A stretch of 64,000 nt of DNA, taken from assembly GCA_963696545.1 (NCBI GenBank), contig CAVOKQ010000008.1, positions 62,001 to 126,000 on the forward strand, written 5' to 3'. This document shows positions 1-6,871 of the stretch, one piece after another. The notes beneath the pieces were generated by a model. It was not told the DNA's origin. It saw only the letters and a program-made list of their open reading frames with translations, and made no database searches. Source of the DNA: RPQJ01 sp963696545 (lineage in GTDB: Bacteria > Pseudomonadota > Gammaproteobacteria > Steroidobacterales > Steroidobacteraceae). The translations under genes and the position numbers were made by a program. Numbering within the stretch: position 1 is the first letter of the stretch; every line of letters begins with the position of its first letter.

Positions 1-234
1 GTCCGGCTGCGAGATGATGCCGACTCGAAAGCCCTGTGCCTCCAGCAGTCGGCCGACGATCGCCATGCCGAAGCTCGGGTGGTCGACGTAAGCGTCGCCC
101 GTCACGACGATGACGTCGCAGGAATCCCAGCCGAGCTCGTCCATCTCCGCCCGCGACGTGGGCAGGAACGGCGCCGGGCCGAAGCGGTGGGCCCAGAACT
201 TGCGGTAGGAGAAGAGGTCGCGGGCAGGCTGCAT
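1..234 (-). CDS. ygiQ: YgiQ family radical SAM protein, N-terminal part
   Basis: These are the first 78 residues of a gene that runs off the left edge of the window. The start is the ATG whose complement lies at 232-234. The visible residues follow the well-conserved YgiQ (UPF0313) N-terminus closely: LFSYRKFW near residue 7, then APFLPTSRAEMDELGWDSCD, VTGDAYVDHPSFGMAI and a GRLLEAQGFRVGI segment that belongs to the B12-binding-like fold preceding the radical SAM core. The radical SAM CxxxCxxC motif would lie outside the window. The function of YgiQ is not settled in the family. The gene is divergent from the toxin-antitoxin genes to its right. The family call is secure because of the long conserved block. 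Confidence 0.93.
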   Translation of the reverse strand, partial: MQPARDLFSYRKFWAHRFGPAPFLPTSRAEMDELGWDSCDVIVVTGDAYVDHPSFGMAIVGRLLEAQGFRVGIISQPD

Positions 235-349
235 GGGGCGGCAGTTTAGACCAGCTCCGGGTCAGCCCCCCTCGCCAGTCCGCGGCATTTATCGGCGTAT
301 GCGCAACGAACCCGTCTCGCGGGTCGCACCTCGGCGGGCCAGCATCGGT

Positions 350-379
350 TTGACGGCCTTCCGGGTCGGTGACGACAAT
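350..379 (+). promoter_or_regulatory. Candidate promoter of the FitA/PIN module
   Basis: TTGACG at 350-355 and GACAAT at 374-379 are separated by 18 bases and precede the antitoxin ATG at 412. A small inverted repeat, ACCA-aaa-TGGT at 385-395, lies between the promoter and the start and would suit an autoregulatory antitoxin site. This is inferred from sequence only. Confidence 0.4.
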
Positions 380-411
380 GAGGTACCAAAATGGTTGCCG
401 AATGGTGCTAC

Positions 412-648
412 ATGACCAACCTGACGCTGAAGAACGTGCCGGCCGAGCTCCACGCACGCCTCAAGGCCAGCGCCGAGAGCAACCGCCGCAGCCTGAACGG
501 TGAGATCCTCGCGCGCCTCGAGGCGCAGTTGACGGCGCCGGCTATCGACGTCGAGGCCGAGCTACGCGCGCTCGAGGAATTCGTCGCTGGCCTGCCGCGG
601 GTCGAACACGGTCACGTCTCGAAATTCAGACGAGCAGGACGCGCGTGA
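412..648 (+). CDS. FitA/VapB-like ribbon-helix-helix antitoxin
   Basis: This is a 78-residue protein with an Arc/FitA-type ribbon-helix-helix N-terminus: LTLKNVPAELHARLKASAES followed by NRRSLNGEILARLE. Such proteins bind DNA as dimers and use the C-terminal tail to block a PIN-domain ribonuclease. The start at 412 gives MTNLTLKNVP, the usual family N-terminus. An in-frame ATG at 391 would add seven residues that do not fit. The stop overlaps the GTG start of the following PIN toxin in a GTGA arrangement, so the two are translationally coupled. The tail (EEFVAGLPRVEHG) is the expected toxin-contacting region. Function is inferred from family and neighbour. Confidence 0.85.
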   Translation: MTNLTLKNVPAELHARLKASAESNRRSLNGEILARLEAQLTAPAIDVEAELRALEEFVAGLPRVEHGHVSKFRRAGRA

Positions 649-1058
649 TCGTCGTGGACTCGAACGTGATCGCCTACTGCTGGCTGAACGGCGAGCGAAC
701 GGCGCTCGCGCACCAGATTCGGCGGCGCGAACCGGAGTGGCACGCACCTGTGCTCTGGCGTTCCGAGATGCGCAGCATCCTGGTCGGTTACCGGCGCGAC
801 GGCAGCCTGACCGCCGCGCAGGCATTCCGGGTGATGGAGGCTGCCGAAGGCGGCATGGCCGGCCGGGAGCACCACCTGCCGAATGACCAGGTGTTCGAAC
901 TCGCCGGCCAAGCTCGGCTCTCGGCCTACGACAGCGAATTCGTGGCGCTGGCCCACATCATGGGTGTCCGGCTGGTGACCGAGGACCGGGCGATTCTGTC
1001 GGCCTTTCCGGAGTTCTGTGTCACCATGCGCCGCTTTCTGGAAATTCAGCAGAAATGA
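645..1058 (+). CDS. PIN-domain toxin (VapC/FitB type endoribonuclease)
   Basis: A 137-residue PIN-domain protein that starts with GTG inside the stop codon of the antitoxin. The acidic metal-binding residues of PIN nucleases are visible: D5 in VVDSN, E41 in WRSEMRS, D96 in AYDSEFVALA and D114 in TEDRAIL. Family members cleave RNA, often initiator or other tRNAs, in a Mg2+-dependent way and are kept silent by the cognate antitoxin. The protein is of normal length with all acidic positions intact, so it should be active. A second toxin-antitoxin pair starts only 37 bases after its stop. The RNA target cannot be told from sequence. Confidence 0.9.
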   Translation: MIVVDSNVIAYCWLNGERTALAHQIRRREPEWHAPVLWRSEMRSILVGYRRDGSLTAAQAFRVMEAAEGGMAGREHHLPNDQVFELAGQARLSAYDSEFVALAHIMGVRLVTEDRAILSAFPEFCVTMRRFLEIQQK

Positions 1059-1059
1059 A

Positions 1060-1088
1060 ATGACACTAGACTTTCTAAAGAATATAGT
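1060..1088 (+). promoter_or_regulatory. Strong promoter of the MbcA-RES module with embedded inverted repeat
   Basis: ATGACA at 1060-1065 and TATAGT at 1083-1088 are separated by exactly 17 bases, each one mismatch from the sigma-70 consensus. Transcription would start about 1095, which is the A of the antitoxin ATG, so the message may be leaderless. The spacer holds TTCT-aa-AGAA (1073-1082), inside a looser GACT...AGTC pair, a plausible site for the antitoxin. Confidence 0.65.
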
Positions 1089-1094
1089 CTTGCC

Positions 1095-1478
1095 ATGGCT
1101 GCGCCGTCGCCCGTCCCGTCCGCAGATCCCGAGTCAACCGCTGTCCTGACCAAGGCGGTCATCCGTGCGGCTGCGCTGCTGGACCTGACCCAACGGCACG
1201 TCGCCGAGACGCTGGGCCTCTCCGGCCCGACGGCGTCGCGCCTCTTCACCGGCAAGTACCGCCTGTCACCGACTCGGTCGAAGGAGTGGGAACTCGCGGT
1301 GCTGTTCGTGCGCCTGTTCCGCTCGCTCGATGCACTCTGGGGTCACGACGCGACCGGCCGCACCTGGCTGCGAACCTACAACACCGCGCTTGGGGCCGAG
1401 CCGCGTGAGCTGATGCGGACCGCGACCGGCCTGGTGCGCGTCGTTGACTACCTGGACCACGCGCGCGGTCGCGTCTGA
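1095..1478 (+). CDS. MbcA/ParS/Xre-type antitoxin (DUF2384)
   Basis: A 127-residue protein with an Xre-like helix-turn-helix in the N-terminal half (LTKAVIRAAALLDLTQRHVA, then LGLSGPTASRLFTG) and a C-terminal MbcA/ParS toxin-binding region (ELAVLFVRLFRSLDALWG, then ARTWLRTYN-like residues and a final RVVDYLDHARGRV). Antitoxins of this group bind and block RES-domain toxins and repress their own operon. The next gene is a RES toxin whose start lies 35 bases inside this gene, which confirms the pairing. No Shine-Dalgarno sequence precedes the ATG. The promoter places the transcript start at or beside the start codon. Confidence 0.88.
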   Translation: MAAPSPVPSADPESTAVLTKAVIRAAALLDLTQRHVAETLGLSGPTASRLFTGKYRLSPTRSKEWELAVLFVRLFRSLDALWGHDATGRTWLRTYNTALGAEPRELMRTATGLVRVVDYLDHARGRV

Positions 1479-2166
1479 GGCGCGTTCGGCCTCGCTCGAC
1501 CTGTGGCGCGGCGTCGAGGCGCAGCACGTTGCCTCGACGATGGCGCTCGTCGACACCGTTGCCGAGCAGGTCGTGCTCGAGCGCCTGGTCGAGGCGTCGA
1601 AGCCGCCGGTGCCCCGTGAGGTCGCGCGCCTGGGCCTGCACTGGTTGCTGTTCACGCCGTTTCGATACGCCCCGCCGCCGGGCGGCTCGCGATTTCGCGG
1701 CCCGAACGATCCCGGCGTCTTCTATGGCGCCGAGCAGCCGCGGACCGCGTGCGCCGAGGTGGGGTACTGGCGCTGGCGTCACCTCATGGACTCGCCCGGA
1801 CTCGCGGCGATGCCGCCGCGACCACAGACAATTTTCAGGACTCCGGTGTCGGGGAGCACGATCGACTTGCGGATCAGGCCGTTCGACCGTGATCGCGCCA
1901 CATGGACGCATCGGTCTGACTATTCGGGCTGCCAGGCCATCGGCCGCACGGCCCGGGAAGCGGGAGTCAAAGTGTTGCGCTACCAATCGGTGCGCGACTC
2001 ACGACACGGCGCATGCGCTGCAGTGCTCGGTGCGGATGCCTTCGCCGTAAAGATGCCGGTCGAACAGCAGGGCTGGATCCTGACAGTCACGCGTACGCGC
2101 GTGGTCTGGCAGCGCAGCGATCCGCTCAATCCCGGGGTGTTCGAGTTCAGCGCGGCGGGGTGGTGA
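1444..2166 (+). CDS. RES-domain toxin (NAD+-degrading family)
   Basis: A 240-residue RES-domain protein, the toxin partner of the MbcA-type antitoxin. Characterised members (MbcT, Res) break down NAD+ by hydrolysis or phosphorolysis. Family hallmarks are visible: LWRGVEAQH near residue 20 with the conserved Arg, TPFRY and GGSRFRGP with GVFYGA about residues 70-95, a glutamate in TACAEVGYWRW, and RYQSVRDSRHGACAAVLG near residue 180. The conserved block begins so early that the start must be upstream of the first internal ATG, and TTG at 1444 is the best candidate, overlapping the antitoxin by 35 bases. All expected motifs are present, so it is probably active. Confidence 0.87.
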   Translation: MTTWTTRAVASEARSASLDLWRGVEAQHVASTMALVDTVAEQVVLERLVEASKPPVPREVARLGLHWLLFTPFRYAPPPGGSRFRGPNDPGVFYGAEQPRTACAEVGYWRWRHLMDSPGLAAMPPRPQTIFRTPVSGSTIDLRIRPFDRDRATWTHRSDYSGCQAIGRTAREAGVKVLRYQSVRDSRHGACAAVLGADAFAVKMPVEQQGWILTVTRTRVVWQRSDPLNPGVFEFSAAGW

Positions 2167-2214
2167 AGACAGGTGCCTGGCACCGAATTCGGAAAAGGAG
2201 AATGTCCCCGTGCT
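2167..2214. repeat. Palindromic dispersed repeat (REP-like)
   Basis: The 48 bases between the RES stop and the YebC-like stop contain the perfect palindrome GGTGCCTGGCACC (2172-2184), then GAATTCGG and an AAAAGGAGAATGTCCCCG tail. From memory, this string is a frequent intergenic repeat in proteobacteria, often linked to REP-associated transposases. No other copy was noticed in this window. It may also act as a transcription barrier between the two convergent genes. Confidence 0.5.
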
Positions 2215-2937
2215 TCACGCCAGCGTGTGATAGACCTTCTGCACGTCCTCGTCCTGCTCGAGCTTGTCGATCAACTCGAGCACCTCGGTGGCCTCGGCCT
2301 CGCCGAGTTCCGTGGGCACCTGGCAAATGTACTCGTGCTCAGCGGAGATCGGGTTGATGCCCCGGTCCTCGAGCGCCTTCTGCAGCGTGCCGAAATCCTC
2401 GAACAGGCACCGTGCCACGAGCTGCGGCTCGCCCTTCTCGTCGGTGCTCTCGCCGAATTCCTCGAGACCGTGGTCGATCAGGTAGAGCTCGAGGTCGTCC
2501 GCATCGACGCCCTCCGGACTCAGCCGGAACACGCCCATGCGCTTGAACTGGAACGCGACGCTGCCCGTGGTGGCGAGGTTGCCGCCGTGCTTGCCGAAGG
2601 CATTGCGCACGCTGGCCACGGTCCGCGTCGGATTGTCGGTCGCGCATTCGACGAGTACCGCGACTCCGTGCGGGCCGTAGCCCTCGTACATCACTTCCTC
2701 GAAGTTGGCGGCATCGCGACCCGAGGCGCGCTTGATCGCGGCCTCGATCTTGTCCTTCGGCATGTTCACGGCGCGCGCGTTCTGGATGCAGCGGCGCAGC
2801 GTCGGGTTCGAGTTGGGGTCGGGGCCGCCCTTCTTCACGGCAATGGTGATTTCCTTGCCGATGCGGGCGAACTGCTTCGCCATCCGGTTCCAGCGCGCGA
2901 ACATCGCGTGCTTGCGGACTTCGAAAATGCGTCCCAT
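2215..2937 (-). CDS. YebC/PmpR-family transcriptional regulator
   Basis: A 240-residue YebC/PmpR-family protein. The usual three-domain pattern is visible: an N-terminal segment (MGRIFEVRKHAMFARW, then a KQFARIGKEI helix), the core motif GGPDPNSNPTLRRCIQNARA, NMPKDKIEAAIKRASG, then YEGYGPHGVAVLVECATDN, typical of domain 2. The N-terminus differs from the canonical MAGHSKW form and fits the second subgroup that includes YeeN-like proteins. Members have been described as transcription regulators and, in some cases, as factors that relieve ribosome stalling. The start at 2937 is chosen because MGRIFE matches the family. An upstream in-frame start would add 31 non-conserved residues. Confidence 0.9.
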   Translation of the reverse strand: MGRIFEVRKHAMFARWNRMAKQFARIGKEITIAVKKGGPDPNSNPTLRRCIQNARAVNMPKDKIEAAIKRASGRDAANFEEVMYEGYGPHGVAVLVECATDNPTRTVASVRNAFGKHGGNLATTGSVAFQFKRMGVFRLSPEGVDADDLELYLIDHGLEEFGESTDEKGEPQLVARCLFEDFGTLQKALEDRGINPISAEHEYICQVPTELGEAEATEVLELIDKLEQDEDVQKVYHTLA

Positions 2938-3100
2938 GAAAGAAGACCTGCGTTGCGAGGGCGCGCAATCTACCTGAAGGGCGCGCTGCGGGCCAATCGG
3001 GCCAGAACGCGGATCATAACAACTGGCCAAATAAACGGCCTGCGAAGTATCGTCTAGAGATAGCCAATTGTCAATCTGCCCTGAACGCCGGACGCGACGC

Positions 3101-3724
3101 TTGAGCTTCTACCACCACTACGTCTATCCATTCTGGATCGACCTTGCGCTCTCGACCCGCGCATACCGGAAGGCGCGGGCGCGAACGCTCGCCCCGGCGC
3201 AAGGCCGCATCCTCGAAATCGGCTTCGGCACCGGACACAACCTCAAGTACTACCCGGACAACGTCAGGCGCATCGAGGCCATCGACACCGACATCGATCT
3301 CGACCGCTACTCGCAGCCGCGCATCGCCGCGTCGCGCATCGACGTCGACTTCCACCACCTCGACGCCGCGCACCTGCCGTTCGAGGCAGAGAGCTTCGAC
3401 ACCGTCGTGAGTACGCTGACGCTGTGCTCGATTCCCGACGTCGAGCACGCGCTCGGAGAAATCCGTCGCGTGCTGAAGCCCGGCGGGCAATTCCTGTTCC
3501 TCGAGCATGGCCGGGCGCCCGATGCGTCGCTCGCGCGCTGGCAGGATCGGCTCACGCCCGCCTGGAAACCGGTCGGCGGCGGTTGTCACCTCAACCGCGA
3601 GATGCACGAACTCGTCGCCAGCACGGGGCTGCGGCTCGACCCGGTCAAGAGCTACTACCTGAAGGGCATCCCGCGCCTGTTCGGCTACATGACGGAAGGC
3701 GTGGCGACGAAGGTCGCGAGCTGA
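3101..3724 (+). CDS. Class I SAM-dependent methyltransferase
   Basis: A 207-residue methyltransferase of the small-molecule/phospholipid type (UbiE and METTL7-like). Motif I is GRILEIGFGTGHNLKYY (about residues 36-52), the acidic end of strand 2 is AIDTDIDLD, motif II is ESFDTVVSTLTLCSI and the post-motif is VLKPGGQFLFLEHG. A C-terminal GGGCHLNRE stretch is common in this subgroup. The TTG at 3101 gives SFYHHYVYPFWIDLA, the usual beginning of the family. Another TTG at 3068 would add 11 residues and has a slightly better purine-rich leader, so the start is uncertain. The substrate cannot be deduced. Confidence 0.8.
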   Translation: MSFYHHYVYPFWIDLALSTRAYRKARARTLAPAQGRILEIGFGTGHNLKYYPDNVRRIEAIDTDIDLDRYSQPRIAASRIDVDFHHLDAAHLPFEAESFDTVVSTLTLCSIPDVEHALGEIRRVLKPGGQFLFLEHGRAPDASLARWQDRLTPAWKPVGGGCHLNREMHELVASTGLRLDPVKSYYLKGIPRLFGYMTEGVATKVAS

Positions 3725-4072
3725 CCTGCGACCGGCGATGCGTCGTCCACGGTTGCGATTGCTGCATTGCGGAGTGACTGGGCCGGCGCAGGCGCGTACA
3801 AAGTCATCGACAGCCGCGCGCGACCGCGAGTTGCGTCTGCGGGACTGGGGGATGCTGGACGGGGGGTTGGAAGTAAAGGCCACGGACGGCTCGAGAGACG
3901 AGGAAGCCGCGGGTAGCAAGTCTACCCGCGGCCTTTCTCATTCCGGTCGCAGCAATCCCCCGGCTCGTCGCGGCCGCTCGCGAATGCGGCGATTCGTGCC
4001 GTAAACTCACCCTCGATGGCCTGCCTATCCCGGTCCCCTCCCGCGGGAGGCCGGGGCGTGAAGGAGTGAAAG
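3725..4072. other. Intergenic region without a convincing gene
   Basis: These 348 bases follow the methyltransferase. Open frames across the region show no family resemblance. The only clear element is the hairpin at 3906-3932. The last 20 bases hold GGAGTG, the ribosome binding site for the gene at 4073. A short RNA ending at the hairpin is possible but no promoter stands out. Confidence 0.5.
3906..3939 (+). terminator. Rho-independent terminator-like hairpin
   Basis: A perfect 11-bp stem, GCCGCGGGTAG (3906-3916) with CTACCCGCGGC (3922-3932), has a 5-base loop and is followed by the T-rich CTTTCTCA. It lies about 180 bases after the methyltransferase stop, so it ends either that transcript or a short RNA. 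Confidence 0.7.
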
Positions 4073-5230
4073 ATGATCCGGCACTTTGCGGCCGTGGCGC
4101 TGGCCGCGCTCGGCCTGGCGACCATCACCGGCTGTTCGTTCAGCTACGACAGCGACATCGATGACGCCGTTTCGCACGAATTCGGCTCAGACCATTTCTC
4201 GGCGGGCGGGCTCGTCAATCTCACCGATACGGTAGCCGGTGATGCTTTCCTCGCGGGCGGACACGTCACGGTCGCGACCGAGGTCAAGGGAGACCTGGTG
4301 GCGGCGGGCGGCGAGGTGTCGATCGGCGGCAGCGTCGGTGACGACCTCTATGCGGCCGGTGGCAACGTCAAGGTCGACGCGATGGTGACCGGCAACGCCC
4401 GCATCGCCGGCGGGGACGTGGAGATCGGTCCCGCCACGGTGATTGCCGGAGCCGTGTCGCTCACCGGCGCCCAGATCGAGTTCGACGGCAACTCGCACGG
4501 TTACCTGCAGGCCTCGGGCGCGTCGGTGCGCATCAACGGTCAGGTGCACGGCGATGCGGAGGTCCGCTCAGAGGAACTGGTGATCGGCCCGGAGACGCAG
4601 ATCGGCGGCAAGCTCGTCTATCGGGGCCCGGCGTCGCCGACGGTGCCGCAGGGCGCCGTGATCGCCGGCGGCATCGAGTTCCACCAGACCAACGCCGGTC
4701 ACTACCTGAACGAGACCAGTGAGCCGATCCGCGAGACGGTCAGCTGGGTCGGCAAGGTGCTGTGGTTCGTCGGCGTGTTCGTTGCCGCTACGCTGTTCCT
4801 GCTGGTCTTCCCCGGCTTCGCGACCCGCGCTGCGGATGCAATCGGGCGCGACCCATGGCGCGTGCTCGGCCTCGGTCTCGCGGTTCTCGTCTGCGTGCCG
4901 TTCGTGGTCGTGATCCTGTTGATCACGATCATCGGCATTCCGCTCGCACTGCTGGTGATTCCGCTGTACCTGTTGCTGCTGTTCCTGGGCTGGGTCGTGA
5001 CAGCGCTGTTTGTCGCGCAACGCGGTCTCGGGCTCGTGCGTTCAGGCCAGCCGGTGACGTTCGGCTGGCGGCTCGTGGCGCTGTTCCTCGCGCTCGTTGC
5101 GCTGTGGCTCGTGCGGCAGGTGCCGTTCATCGGCGGCCTCGTTGCACTCGTCGCGCTGCTCGCAGGCATCGGTGCGCTGGTCTGGCAGGCCTGGTCGCGG
5201 CGCGAACCGCACGCGACGGCGACGGGTTGA
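4073..5230 (+). CDS. Bactofilin-like lipoprotein/membrane protein, function unknown
   Basis: A 385-residue envelope protein. The N-terminus has a signal peptide ending in a possible lipobox (TITGC about residues 18-22). Residues 45-200 form a right-handed-helix-like series of short glycine-rich repeats (AGGHVTV, AGGEVSIGGSV, AGGNVKVD, AGGDVEIG), resembling polymer-forming cytoskeletal (bactofilin) repeats. Residues 225-375 contain four or more hydrophobic segments. The combination of a repetitive beta region and a membrane domain is common in uncharacterised proteins. GGAGTG precedes the ATG. The next gene begins five bases after the stop, which suggests an operon. No catalytic motif is seen. 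Confidence 0.75.
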   Translation: MIRHFAAVALAALGLATITGCSFSYDSDIDDAVSHEFGSDHFSAGGLVNLTDTVAGDAFLAGGHVTVATEVKGDLVAAGGEVSIGGSVGDDLYAAGGNVKVDAMVTGNARIAGGDVEIGPATVIAGAVSLTGAQIEFDGNSHGYLQASGASVRINGQVHGDAEVRSEELVIGPETQIGGKLVYRGPASPTVPQGAVIAGGIEFHQTNAGHYLNETSEPIRETVSWVGKVLWFVGVFVAATLFLLVFPGFATRAADAIGRDPWRVLGLGLAVLVCVPFVVVILLITIIGIPLALLVIPLYLLLLFLGWVVTALFVAQRGLGLVRSGQPVTFGWRLVALFLALVALWLVRQVPFIGGLVALVALLAGIGALVWQAWSRREPHATATG

Positions 5231-5234
5231 AGGA

Positions 5235-5786
5235 TTGCTCAGCCGCGAGTGGCTGCGGGAGACGGCGGCAACGCCCTGGCCGCCGTTGAGCGGGCCTGCC
5301 GCGCTCGGGGCCGGCGCATTCATTGCGTGGATGCTGCTGCAGGCATCGACCGGCGACCGCTGGGTGCCGATCCTCGATCACGCGAACCTCGCGTTCCACG
5401 AGGCGGGTCACCCGATCTTCGGCATGCTCTCGGACCGGCTTGCGGTCTACGGCGGCACGCTCGGGCAGCTCGCGTTCCCGGTCGCGACGACGATCGCGTT
5501 CTGGTCCCGCCGGCACACGCTCGGCTTCGCGCTGTGCTTTGCGTGGACCTGCCAGAACCTGCTGAACATCGCGACCTACATGGGCGACGCGCGCGCGATG
5601 GAATTGCAGCTGGTCGGCGGCCTCGACCCGCTCGATGCGCACGACTGGCGCGAGATCTTTTCGCGCTGGGGCATGCTGGACGCGGACACGGCCTGGGCCG
5701 GACTGACGCGGCTAGTCGCGTGGACGGGCGGGGCGTATATCGCGTGGTGGCTGGTGCGCCGCTGGCGCGATGGGACCGAGGCGTGA
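5235..5786 (+). CDS. Membrane protein with HEAGH (zincin-like) motif, unknown function
   Basis: A 183-residue membrane protein that I recognise only as an uncharacterised family. It has a hydrophobic segment at about residues 22-37, then LAFHEAGHPIFGML with HEAGH at 55-59, then hydrophobic stretches near 75-85 and 90-110, NIATYMGDARAMELQLVGG, and a C-terminal membrane segment before WWLVRRWR. HEAGH matches the HExxH zinc motif of metalloproteases such as M50, but no clear third ligand or LDG-type motif is seen, so protease activity is unproven. The TTG at 5235, five bases after the previous stop, is the only plausible start close to the conserved part. No good ribosome binding site is present. 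Confidence 0.7.
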   Translation: MLSREWLRETAATPWPPLSGPAALGAGAFIAWMLLQASTGDRWVPILDHANLAFHEAGHPIFGMLSDRLAVYGGTLGQLAFPVATTIAFWSRRHTLGFALCFAWTCQNLLNIATYMGDARAMELQLVGGLDPLDAHDWREIFSRWGMLDADTAWAGLTRLVAWTGGAYIAWWLVRRWRDGTEA

Positions 5787-5814
5787 ACGCAGGGCCGCGG
5801 AGGGCCATTCGTCG

Positions 5815-6255
5815 ATGAATTACCTGCCACAACTGTTCGCCATCCTGGTCGGCGCGGGGCTCACGATCCAGGTCGGCATGAACTCAACCGTGCGACTCGC
5901 GATCGGCTCGCCGGTGATCGCGACGATCGTCAATTTCGGCGTGGGTCTTGCAGCGCTGGTGTTGCTCGCCATCGCGTCCGGTGCGCGCATCGCGCCGGGC
6001 TCGGTGGCCACGGTGCCCGCGTGGGCCTGGTTCGGCGGCCTGCTCGGCGCGACGTACGTCGCGGCCACGACCGTGCTCGGCCCGAAGCTCGGGGCGGCCG
6101 CGCTGCTGGCGCTCACGCTCGCCGGCCAGATGGTCGCCGCGCTCGTCGTCGACCACTATGGGATCATTGGCTTTCCGCAAAGCCCGATCACGGCGTCCCG
6201 CCTCGCGGGCGCGGCGCTGCTGGTCATGGGCGTGCTGCTGATCATGCGTCGCTGA
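5815..6255 (+). CDS. DMT-family transporter, YdcZ (DUF606) type
   Basis: A 146-residue, very hydrophobic protein with about five membrane segments: residues 3-22, 30-52, 65-85, 90-108 and 120-143. The pattern AGLTIQVGMNSTVRLAIGSP, then VGLAALVLL, WFGGLLGATYVAATTVLGPKLGAA and LAGQMVAALVVDHYG is typical of the DUF606/YdcZ branch of the drug/metabolite transporter superfamily. Members are thought to work as paired or dimeric small exporters. No second half is adjacent here, so a homodimer is the simplest reading. ATG at 5815 begins the family-like N-terminus. The gene starts 28 bases after the preceding stop and is followed 13 bases later by another gene, so it probably belongs to a 4073-6850 operon. 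Confidence 0.85.
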   Translation: MNYLPQLFAILVGAGLTIQVGMNSTVRLAIGSPVIATIVNFGVGLAALVLLAIASGARIAPGSVATVPAWAWFGGLLGATYVAATTVLGPKLGAAALLALTLAGQMVAALVVDHYGIIGFPQSPITASRLAGAALLVMGVLLIMRR

Positions 6256-6268
6256 CCCGGAGGCCGGC

Positions 6269-6850
6269 ATGGCAAGGACACCCTCGACGATGCTCGCGCT
6301 CGGCACGAGCGCCCCCGATTTCGACCTGCCGGATTTCGACGGCAAGCGCCACGCGCTCGGCGATTTCGCAGCATCGAAGGCGCTGCTGGTGACGTTCATC
6401 TGCGAGCACTGCCCGTTCGTGCGACATATCCGCGGCGAGTTCGCGCAGTTCGCCCGCGAGTATTCGAGCCGCGGCCTCGCGGTCGTCGCGATCAACTCGA
6501 ACGACCTCGATGTCTATCCGCAGGATGGTCCCGACGCGATGCGCGAGGAAGCACGGTCGCTCGGCTACGTGTTCCCGTACCTGGTCGATGCCACGCAGGC
6601 GACGGCGCGGGCCTATCGCGCCGCATGCACGCCGGATTTCTTCCTGTTCGACGGCGACCGGCGGCTCGCGTACCGCGGCCAGTTCGACGACAGCCGGCCC
6701 GGCAACGGCAAGCCGGTCACCGGGGCCGACCTGCGCAGGGCCGTCGACGCGGTGCTTGCGGGCGCGCCGGTGGACGCGGACCAGTTCCCGAGCCTCGGCT
6801 GCAACATCAAGTGGAAGCCCGGCGCCGAGCCGGACTATTACGCACGCTGA
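6269..6850 (+). CDS. Thioredoxin-fold protein (AhpC/TSA-like) with CEHC motif
   Basis: A 193-residue cytosolic redox protein with no signal peptide. The N-terminus LGTSAPDFDLPDFDGKRHALGDF is typical of the peroxiredoxin/TlpA superfamily. The active site CEHCPFVRH has C45 and C48, a CxxC pair rather than the single peroxidatic Cys. Downstream are INSNDLDVYPQDGPDAM, a TPDFFLFDGDRRLAYRGQFD segment that carries the cis-Pro strand, and the C-terminal PSLGCNIKWKPG. The last is a conserved signature of this uncharacterised thioredoxin-family group. It probably acts as a disulfide reductase or peroxidase. The partner is unknown. It is the last gene of the rightward run. Confidence 0.85.
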   Translation: MARTPSTMLALGTSAPDFDLPDFDGKRHALGDFAASKALLVTFICEHCPFVRHIRGEFAQFAREYSSRGLAVVAINSNDLDVYPQDGPDAMREEARSLGYVFPYLVDATQATARAYRAACTPDFFLFDGDRRLAYRGQFDDSRPGNGKPVTGADLRRAVDAVLAGAPVDADQFPSLGCNIKWKPGAEPDYYAR

Positions 6851-6851
6851 C

Positions 6852-6871
6852 GCGGAGCGGTTGCGCTCCGC
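6852..6871. terminator. Hairpin between convergent genes
   Basis: GCGGAGCG (6852-6859) pairs perfectly with CGCTCCGC (6864-6871) around a GTTG loop, in the 21-base gap between two convergent stops. No U-tract follows on either strand, so termination would be weak. Confidence 0.4.

Noticed and set aside
1246..1986. A minus-strand frame across both RES module genes
   Set aside because: Composition is arginine-rich and without family, while the plus-strand proteins are clear.
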